Origin: Acidobacteriaceae bacterium
GTDB lineage: Bacteria; Acidobacteriota; Terriglobia; Terriglobales; Acidobacteriaceae
Assembly (NCBI GenBank): GCA_003170825.1
Contig: PMYL01000044.1
Coordinates: 1-49,054, forward strand
Direction: 5' to 3'
DNA length: 49,054 nt
A model generated the notes under the pieces. The model was not told where the DNA came from and searched no databases. It saw nothing but the letters and a program-made list of their open reading frames with translations. The position numbers and the translations under genes are program-made. Shown one piece after another: positions 41,673 through 49,054 of the stretch; position 1 is the stretch's first letter, and each line of letters starts with the position of its first letter.

Positions 41673-41864
41673 CACGGCCCCTCCGCGACTCTTTTGGCCA
41701 AGCCACGTCTATACGGATGGGACGGTTCTCTTCTCGCCGTACCCAATGTGCATGCGTGCGGGAACCGCCAGCCAGACGGGTTTGCCCGCTACTGGCTATA
41801 CTGTCAGTAGGTGCATTCAACATTCCAGCCGCAAGGCTGATCACCTGATGAGGTCATCGAATCT

Positions 41865-43496
<1,632 letters not shown>

Positions 43497-43660
43497 CGTT
43501 CGATGGCGCAGGCCGAGGGTTCCCGCGGCCTGCGCTTTTCCCTTAACCGGATAGATTCCTGGTACTGGATCGATTTTTCTCTTGTCGCAATGCGGGACGG
43601 CCCGCTAAACTGCAGCGGAAAGTCCAGGACAGTCGAGTTTTCTTCAGAGGTGAAACCAGC

Positions 43661-44146
43661 GTGCTTTCATACCGGGCAAGCATGGCATTTGTACTGTGCG
43701 CGGCCCTGGCTGCGTCACCGGCATTCGCCTCACGCGTCCACCGGGCTCCCACCAGCGTCCACAAGACGCATGGCGCCCACAAGGCCACGCGCGGCTCCCA
43801 CAAGGCAGCGTCTAAGAAGCACAGGTTGCATGGCCAGCAGGCCATCGAACCAGGCCGCGTCACTCAGATTCAGCAGGCGCTGATTCGCCAGCACTACCTG
43901 AGCGGCGAAGCCAACGGCAAGTGGGACACCGCCACCGAGGCAGCCATGCAAAAGTACCAGGCCGACCAGGGCTGGCAGACCAAACTCACCCCCGACTCCC
44001 GCGCCCTCAAGAAACTAGGGCTCGGCCCCGATTACTCCGGCGCCATCAACGCAAAGGCCTCCTCGTTCGGTGAGCCGCCCCCCGCCAGCACCATTCCTCC
44101 CGTCCAGGCTGCGGGTTTTGCCACGGCCGCCGGAATCGATCACTGA
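43661..44146 (+). CDS. Exported peptidoglycan-binding domain protein
   Basis: A 161-aa protein from GTG 43661 with a signal peptide (SMAFVLCAALAASPAFA). A basic His/Lys/Ala-rich linker (HKTHGAHKATRGSHKAASKK) is followed by a PG_binding_1 domain at about residues 65-115: VTQIQQALIRQHYLSGEANG, KWDTATEAAMQKYQADQGW, and LTPDSRALKKLGLGPD. Such domains hold proteins to the cell wall. A Pro/Ala-rich tail ends the protein. No catalytic domain is visible, so it may act as an anchor or an adaptor. It follows the HtrA gene by 165 bp. Confidence 0.88.
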   Translation: MLSYRASMAFVLCAALAASPAFASRVHRAPTSVHKTHGAHKATRGSHKAASKKHRLHGQQAIEPGRVTQIQQALIRQHYLSGEANGKWDTATEAAMQKYQADQGWQTKLTPDSRALKKLGLGPDYSGAINAKASSFGEPPPASTIPPVQAAGFATAAGIDH

Positions 44147-44237
44147 GTCCGTTGGACACAATCGAGTGTCGCTGAAATCGGATTTCAGTTGAAGTGCGGT
44201 GAAGTTCGGTTGGGTCGATTCCGTAAATTATTGATTC

Positions 44238-44315
<78 letters not shown>

Positions 44316-44341
44316 TGTCGTGCGCTGAATTGCCCACTACA

Positions 44342-44370
44342 AAGGTAGCAGAGAGTGCCGCGCGCGTCAA
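44342..44370 (-). promoter_or_regulatory. Promoter of tRNA-Asn
   Basis: On the minus strand TTGACG (44370-44365) and TACCTT (44347-44342) are separated by exactly 17 bp. Transcription would start near 44335, about 20 bp before the mature 5' end at 44315, as expected for a tRNA. Confidence 0.65.
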
Positions 44371-44435
44371 AAATCTGCGCGGTGCGAAGAGCCGCCGCCG
44401 GCGATACGATAGAGTGGAACCCCAGAGGAGGCAGA

Positions 44436-44987
44436 ATGTCCCGGATTTCCCGGCTTGACCGCAGCGAAGTGACCCCCGAAATGGCCGCGCTCTACGACAA
44501 AGCCTTTGCCCAGCGCGGCAACGTGCCCAACATGTTCCGGGTGATGGCGCACAGGCCCGAAATCTTTGCCACCATGCAGGCTCACTTCGGCGCGGTGCTC
44601 TCCACCGGCACCGTCTCCACAAAACTGAAGGAGTTGATCATCGTCCGCACCAGCCAGGTGAATGAGACGCCCTACTGCCTGGCCAGCCACACCATCCTGG
44701 CCAAGGGGCTGGGATGGACCGGCGACCAGCTTGCCCACCTGGCCGACTGGCCCCAGCGCGAGGACTTCACCCCCGCCGAAAAGGCCGCCCTGCGGCTGGC
44801 CGAGACCGTCACCCGCGATGCCCACTCCGTCAGCGACGAGCAGTTCGCCGAGTTGCGCGGCTTCTACTCCGAAGGCGAGATTGTGGAGTTGCTCTGCGCC
44901 ATCGGCCTGTTCAACTACTTCAACCGCTTCAACAACGCTCTCCGGATGGAGCCGACCAAACCCGGCGAGGGCGGCTGCGCGGCATGA
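44436..44987 (+). CDS. AhpD/carboxymuconolactone decarboxylase-like protein with one active-site Cys
   Basis: A 183-aa all-alpha protein of the AhpD-like fold. ATG 44436 has GAGGAGGCAGA just upstream. Members normally carry ECxxCxxxH in the helix after the RTSQ segment; here the corresponding stretch is VNETPYCLASHTILAKGLG, so the first Cys is replaced by Thr and only the second Cys and the His remain. Thiol-peroxidase-type chemistry with a CxxC pair is therefore unlikely; some family members (peroxidase-related enzymes) also have variant sites. ARLAETVTRDAHSVSDEQFA-like second repeat is present. Stop overlaps the next start in ATGA, so it is coupled to the HAD gene. Confidence 0.85.
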   Translation: MSRISRLDRSEVTPEMAALYDKAFAQRGNVPNMFRVMAHRPEIFATMQAHFGAVLSTGTVSTKLKELIIVRTSQVNETPYCLASHTILAKGLGWTGDQLAHLADWPQREDFTPAEKAALRLAETVTRDAHSVSDEQFAELRGFYSEGEIVELLCAIGLFNYFNRFNNALRMEPTKPGEGGCAA

Positions 44988-45577
44988 AACTCAAACTGCC
45001 CGCCGGTTCATTCCGAGCCTGGCTCTTCGACTGCGACGGCACCATCGCCGATTCGATGCCGCTTCACTATATTGCCTGGAAGACTGCGCTTGCGGAATGG
45101 AACTGCGAATTCGATGAGAAGTTGTTCTATTCCTGGGGTGGCAAACCCGTCAGGGAGATTGTCGCCGCGCTGAACGGGATGCACGGGCTGAATATGCCCG
45201 TCGAGGCCGTCGCCGAGCGGAAGGAAGGCCTTTACCTCGAACAGCTCCCGCAGCTCAAAGCGATCCCTGAAGTTCTGGAGATCATCGAGGCTCAGCACGG
45301 CCGGATTCCCTTTGCAGTAGTTTCGGGAAGCCGGCGAAACTCGGTCATTGGCTCCCTGACCACACTCGGTTTACTCGACAAATTCGACACCATCGTGGCG
45401 GCGGAAGACTACAAGAACGCCAAACCGGCCCCGGATGCATTCCTCCTTGCAGCCGCCAGGCTCGGCGTGGCGCCGGAGGATTGCCTGGTCTTTGAGGACA
45501 CCGATCTGGGCATTCAGGCGGCAACCGCTGCTGGAATGGCCTCCGTCCTGGTTCCGTTCATCATGCACAGAAGCTGA
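44984..45577 (+). CDS. HAD-family phosphatase, beta-phosphoglucomutase/YqaB-like
   Basis: A 197-aa cytosolic haloacid-dehalogenase hydrolase. Motif 1 is AWLFDCDGTIADS (nucleophile Asp 16, general acid Asp 18), motif 2 AVVSGSRRNS, motif 3 KPAPDAFLLAA (Lys), motif 4 LVFEDTDLGIQAA. A helical cap lies between residues 25 and 85. The arrangement and size fit the subfamily of fructose-1-phosphate phosphatase YqaB and beta-phosphoglucomutase. Translational coupling to the AhpD-like gene through ATGA suggests joint expression, but a joint pathway is not evident. Confidence 0.9.
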   Translation: MKLKLPAGSFRAWLFDCDGTIADSMPLHYIAWKTALAEWNCEFDEKLFYSWGGKPVREIVAALNGMHGLNMPVEAVAERKEGLYLEQLPQLKAIPEVLEIIEAQHGRIPFAVVSGSRRNSVIGSLTTLGLLDKFDTIVAAEDYKNAKPAPDAFLLAAARLGVAPEDCLVFEDTDLGIQAATAAGMASVLVPFIMHRS

Positions 45578-45634
45578 GGAACCGGAGGCCGCCGCGGAAC
45601 GTAGTTGATCAACATACACGCCCAAAGAGGTGAA

Positions 45635-47164
45635 ATGCAATCCTCCAAAGAAGCGCAGCGCACTGTGCAACTCAATAGCCAGCCGCGGACCCAATGGGCT
45701 CTCATGCTATCCGTCGCCGCCGCGATTACTCTCCTCCACCTGCTCACCAACGGCCGCTACGGCTTCCACCGCGATGAACTCCAGTTTCTGAGCGATGCCC
45801 GGCATCTTGACTGGGGATTTGTCGCCTATCCGCCCCTGACGCCCTTTGTTGAACGTATCGGCCTTGATCTTTTCGGCCTCTCGATGGTGGGGCTGCGCCT
45901 CTTCTCAGTGATCGCACAAGCCGCGGCCATCGTTGTGACGGGACTAATGGCGCGCGAGCTGGGCGGCGGACGGCTGGCGCAGGGCACGGCGGCTCTGGCG
46001 GTTGCTCTCTCGCCGCTGCCGCTCTTCGAGGGCACGGAGTTTCAGTATGGAACCTTCGATTATCTCTGGTGGGTGCTGATTGCCTACTTTACGATTCGCC
46101 TGCTGAAGACGGAGAATCCGCGCTGGTGGCTGGCCATCGGCGCGACCGCAGGCGTCGGCCTGCTGACCAAATACACAATTTGCTTTTTTGTACTCGCGCT
46201 TCTCTGCGGGTTCTTGCTGACGCGCGCGCGCCGCTTTCTCTGGAGTTGGTGGTTGTTGGGCGGCGTAGCAATTGCGCTGCTGATTTTTCTGCCCAACCTC
46301 ATCTGGCAAGTGCGCCACTCATTCATCTCGTACCATTTCCTTCACTCCATTCACCTCCGCGATGTGGGGCAGGGGCGTGGCAATCACTTTATCTTCAAGC
46401 AATTCTTTGTTTGCGCGAATTTCTATGCGGCGCCGCTGTGGATTGCCGGGCTGCTGTGCTTTTTGCGCAGCCCGCGCTACCGGCCGCTGGCGTGGATGTA
46501 CCTGCTCCCTCTGGCGTTCTTCCTGGTTGCAAAAGGAATCTTCTACTATCTGGCGCCCGCGTACCCGATGCTCATCGCGATGGGCGCGGCCGAGGGCGAG
46601 CAATGGGTGGGGCGGCTGTCGAAGCTGTGGCGGCGCGTCGTGAAGGTGGTGCTCTTCCAGGGAATTGCCGTGGCCGGCGCGTACGGTTGCGCAATGGTAT
46701 TGCCGCTAGCGGCCTCCGGCCCGCTGATGCATTTTGCCCTGGAGAAAAACGATGCTCTGCGCGAGGAGATCGGCTGGCCTGAGCTGGTCCAAACCGTCGC
46801 CGGTATTCGCGATTCCCTTCCCGCCGAGCAGCAGGCCAGCCTGGGCGTGCTGGTGGGCAACTACGGCGAGCAAGGCGCAATCGAGATGCTCGGCCCGGCA
46901 TACCGCCTGCCTCCGCCCATCAGCGTCACCAACTCGGCCTGGCTGCGCGGTTACCCTACTCCGCCGCCCACCACACTGATCGTGATTGGATTCTCGCGCG
47001 AAGCCGCAGACCGCGCCTTCACGTCCTGCCGCCTGGCCGGGCACAACGGCAACTCGGAGGTCGTGAAGAATGAAGAGAGCCAGGATCACCCCGACATTTT
47101 TGTCTGCGGCAGCCCGCGGCTCCCCTGGCCTGATTTCTGGAAGAAATACCAGTCGTTTGGTTGA
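45635..47164 (+). CDS. GT39-type (PMT/ArnT-like) membrane glycosyltransferase
   Basis: A protein of about 509 aa with many membrane helices, starting ATG 45635 after AAGAGGTGA (TTG 45605 gives ten extra codons). The first loop contains GFHRDELQFLSDARHLDWGF, where the DE pair is the catalytic/metal acidic motif of GT39 and PMT-2 family enzymes that use polyprenyl-phosphate sugars. Downstream come HLDWGFVAYPPLTPF and transmembrane stretches to about residue 370, then a soluble C-terminal domain. Substrates could be lipid A, cell-surface glycans or proteins; the sequence does not decide. It starts 57 bp after the HAD gene. Confidence 0.86.
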   Translation: MQSSKEAQRTVQLNSQPRTQWALMLSVAAAITLLHLLTNGRYGFHRDELQFLSDARHLDWGFVAYPPLTPFVERIGLDLFGLSMVGLRLFSVIAQAAAIVVTGLMARELGGGRLAQGTAALAVALSPLPLFEGTEFQYGTFDYLWWVLIAYFTIRLLKTENPRWWLAIGATAGVGLLTKYTICFFVLALLCGFLLTRARRFLWSWWLLGGVAIALLIFLPNLIWQVRHSFISYHFLHSIHLRDVGQGRGNHFIFKQFFVCANFYAAPLWIAGLLCFLRSPRYRPLAWMYLLPLAFFLVAKGIFYYLAPAYPMLIAMGAAEGEQWVGRLSKLWRRVVKVVLFQGIAVAGAYGCAMVLPLAASGPLMHFALEKNDALREEIGWPELVQTVAGIRDSLPAEQQASLGVLVGNYGEQGAIEMLGPAYRLPPPISVTNSAWLRGYPTPPPTTLIVIGFSREAADRAFTSCRLAGHNGNSEVVKNEESQDHPDIFVCGSPRLPWPDFWKKYQSFG

Positions 47165-47197
47165 TTCCGGCGATTTGTTTGAGGCAACCCTCCATTT

Positions 47198-47989
47198 TCA
47201 ATACAGCAACACCGCCACGCGGTAAGCCGTGAACGAGCCTTCCACGTCCTGCGGCGGGCAACTGCCCACGGCGGCGTGGCGATACTGCCCCGAAGCGATC
47301 CTATCCAGCAACTGCTGCGGCAGGCGGGTCAGGTCCGCCTCCTGCCAAAATATGAGATAACTCGGCCGGTTGCTCCCTCTGGTTCCCTTTGATTGCGCGC
47401 AATACTCTCGCGCGGCGGTGGGGTCGCGGAGGATGGTAACACCGCTCACGCGCACCAGGCTGGAAATAGCCGCCTCCACCTGGGCTTGCGCAAACACAGG
47501 CACGGCTCGTTCGTAGTCTGCCACTGCGTAGAGCACGCCGCGGCTGGCCACCACTGCCACCCCTACCCGATCCACAGCGGGGTTCAGCAGGTTGGTCCGA
47601 TGGCCGGGGGAACGCATCCACGCGTCGTGAATCGCGGCGGGCGTGGGGCCGAGGGCCACGTTCTCTTCGATCAGGCTGAAGTGCGCGCCTGCCTCCCCGG
47701 CCCGCTCCGAGACGGCGGCCTCGCCGCCATAGCGGTGGGAGATCGGCCCCTCGGCGGCCATGCGCAGGCAATGCTGGCGGGCGGCCGCGGCCAGTGCCGT
47801 GTCCCACCGCAGCGGCCCAGCCCCGTGAGCGGCACGAGCCTCATTGGCCAACTCGACAATCTGCCTTGCCTCCGGCTGGATGCTCCTCTGCCCTGCTGCC
47901 TGCGAGGGTTGCACAGGCCGGGACTGCGCCAAAACCACAGGCGCAGCCAGCGCCAGGCACGCCATCAAACACTGTCGCAAGATGCCCAT
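47198..47989 (-). CDS. Secreted CAP (SCP/PR-1)-domain protein
   Basis: A 263-aa exported protein; the N-terminus MGILRQCLMACLALAAPVVLA is a signal peptide. Residues about 45-160 are a CAP domain: LANEARAAHGAGPLRWDTAL, ARQHCLRMAAEGPISHRYGG with the His, ENVALGPT, and HDAWMRSPGHRTNLLNP (the GHR and NLL pattern). Bacterial CAP proteins are typically extracellular and of unknown activity. The C-terminal 100 residues, with TILRDPTAAREYCAQSKGTR and two cysteines, are not recognised. Convergent with the glycosyltransferase upstream and divergent from the permease. Confidence 0.88.
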   Translation of the reverse strand: MGILRQCLMACLALAAPVVLAQSRPVQPSQAAGQRSIQPEARQIVELANEARAAHGAGPLRWDTALAAAARQHCLRMAAEGPISHRYGGEAAVSERAGEAGAHFSLIEENVALGPTPAAIHDAWMRSPGHRTNLLNPAVDRVGVAVVASRGVLYAVADYERAVPVFAQAQVEAAISSLVRVSGVTILRDPTAAREYCAQSKGTRGSNRPSYLIFWQEADLTRLPQQLLDRIASGQYRHAAVGSCPPQDVEGSFTAYRVAVLLY

Positions 47990-48035
47990 ACTTAATTAAA
48001 CCCCGCTTCGCCGCGGGAGTCGCTGTATTCTTGCT

Positions 48036-48923
48036 GTGCCGATGCCTTTTCTCACCGCCAACACGTTGCGCAGCTTGTCTCGCCGTTGGGGTAATCGTAT
48101 CCGCCTCCAACCGCTGGCTGTGGCGGGCGTGGTGCTGCTGGCTGGGTTTGTGCTGGCCGGGCTGGCCGCGCCGTGGCTCGCGCCGCATAATCCGGCGGCT
48201 ATCGACCTCCTGCACCGCCTCCAAGGCCCCTCCGCCGCCCACTGGGCCGGAACCGACGAGTTGGGCCGCGACACGCTCTCCCGCCTGCTCTTTGGAGCGC
48301 GGCTTTCGCTGGCGGTCTCCGTCATCGTAGTCGCGATCTCACTGGCGCTGGGGCTGGCCATTGGAGGCCTCGCGGGATACCTGGGCGGCTTCGTCGACAC
48401 GGCGCTCACTACCTTTGCCATGAACACGTTTCTGGCCCTCCCCGGCATTCTGCTGGCCATCGCCTTTGCCGCCTTCCTGGGGCCGGGATTCGCCAACCTT
48501 GTGCTGGCTTTGGCCATCGGCGGCTGGGCCGGATATGCCCGTCTGGTGCGGGCGCAGGTCATGGCCGTGCGCGACCGCGAGTACGTCGATGCGGCGCGCG
48601 CGCTAGGCGCAGGCGGCCTGCGCATCTTCTTCCGGCACATACTTCCAAATATTGTCCAGCCCATTGTGGTGCAGGCGGCCATCGGCATGGCCGGAGTGAT
48701 TCTGGCCGAGGCCACGCTCTCATTCCTGGGCCTGGGCATTCCCGCGCCCGCGCCCAGTTGGGGCACCATGCTCAACGATGCCCGGCTGCACCTCTTCGAC
48801 TCGCCCCATCTGGTGCTCTTCCCTGCCGCCGCCGTAGCAGGCGCTGTGCTTGGCTTCAACTTTCTCGGCGACGCCCTGCGCGACCGCCTCGACCCACGCA
48901 CACGCCTGGAGTTGGGACTGTGA
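48036..48923 (+). CDS. ABC transporter permease, DppC/OppC type
   Basis: A 295-aa inner-membrane permease from GTG 48036 (ATG 48042 also possible). It has an N-terminal helix, then HWAGTDELGRDTLSRLLFGA, the signature before the permease domain of peptide/nickel transporters, five further hydrophobic helices, and the EAA loop YVDAARALGAGGLRIFFRHI followed by LPNIVQPIVV. LSFLGLGIPAPAPSWGTML is also typical. Substrates are oligopeptides or related compounds. The partner permease (DppB-type), ATPase and binding protein are not in the window; 131 bp of non-coding DNA with a repeat follow before the edge. Confidence 0.92.
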   Translation: MPMPFLTANTLRSLSRRWGNRIRLQPLAVAGVVLLAGFVLAGLAAPWLAPHNPAAIDLLHRLQGPSAAHWAGTDELGRDTLSRLLFGARLSLAVSVIVVAISLALGLAIGGLAGYLGGFVDTALTTFAMNTFLALPGILLAIAFAAFLGPGFANLVLALAIGGWAGYARLVRAQVMAVRDREYVDAARALGAGGLRIFFRHILPNIVQPIVVQAAIGMAGVILAEATLSFLGLGIPAPAPSWGTMLNDARLHLFDSPHLVLFPAAAVAGAVLGFNFLGDALRDRLDPRTRLELGL

Positions 48924-48952
48924 TTATGCCAGTTTGTCCCACAAATGCTGTG

Positions 48953-49035
48953 TGCCCCACCCTCGCCGTCCGCCTCGGCGGATTTTTGCGGCTTCGGGGT
49001 CCCCAACGACAGGTCTTCGTCGTTGGGGTGAACTA
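48953..49035. repeat. Dispersed palindromic repeat at the right edge
   Basis: TGTGCCCCACCC is followed by CCCCAACGAC/GTCGTTGGGG (49001-49028, loop AGGTCTTC, 10-bp perfect stem). The core GACAGGTCTTCGTC and flanking TGCCCCA match the elements in uvrA and at 33795-33877. Confidence 0.8.
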
Positions 49036-49054
49036 GGTGTGGAGCGTCAAGAGG

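Overview
The window reads as chromosomal DNA of a high-GC, Gram-negative member of the Acidobacteriota, most likely Acidobacteriaceae/Terriglobia. This is inference from gene content: an S53 (kumamolisin-type) peptidase with a Gly-rich acidobacterial-looking C-terminus, a Tat-exported GFOR-like oxidoreductase, an acidobacterial-looking pentapeptide protein, small CQDC/CPAC proteins, a TolC-type outer-membrane protein, and abundant short palindromic repeats. No phage, plasmid, IS transposase, rRNA or CRISPR array is visible.

Layout. 1-3041: a tandem duplication of a PAS-GAF-HD-GYP gene (the left copy leaves the window) whose duplicated unit carries the last codons of the neighbouring ribBA gene. 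3016-4646: ribBA and a 75-aa conserved hypothetical, separated by a strong hairpin. 5045-6577: hutH, divergent from 6675-7757, a Tat-exported Gfo/Idh/MocA protein. 7872-9223: a four-helix His-rich membrane protein translationally coupled to a YceI-like periplasmic protein. 9310-15361 (minus strand): a hexuronate/sugar-acid operon with uxaC, SDR, ExuT-like MFS, Gfo/Idh/MocA and a TIM-barrel isomerase. 15463-18468: uvrA. 18835-19685: three very small minus-strand genes, two of them paralogous Cys-rich proteins. 19927-22163: a TPR protein and a SprT/YgjP-like metallopeptidase. 22164-25014: repeat-rich accessory stretch with an orphan ParD-like antitoxin carrying a repeat-built tail and a pentapeptide-repeat membrane protein. 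25015-27835: lgt, hpt, deoC and an ACT-domain reading frame without a normal start codon. 28310-32194: a 1294-aa S53 peptidase with three near-identical 306-bp repeats. 32413-38694: aroA, a TolC-family protein, truA, an M20 peptidase. 38741-39934: a lower-GC DUF262 gene, probably acquired. 39945-48923: amidohydrolase, HtrA/DegQ protease, peptidoglycan-binding protein, tRNA-Asn, AhpD-like protein, HAD phosphatase, GT39 glycosyltransferase, CAP protein and a DppC-type permease.

How it fits together: the organism looks like a heterotrophic degrader of plant or microbial polymers, with uronate catabolism, secreted acid protease, periplasmic sugar oxidoreduction and envelope quality control. The most distinctive signal is genome plasticity through short repeats. 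Palindromic repeats sit in frame inside uvrA and truA, a tandem duplication has given one HD-GYP protein the tail of RibBA, and an antitoxin has been extended by a 105-bp repeat. No single gene cluster is obviously a new defence or biosynthetic system. The best candidates for unknown biology are the small CQDC/CPAC proteins, the DUF262 gene, and the C-terminal anchor-like region of the S53 peptidase.
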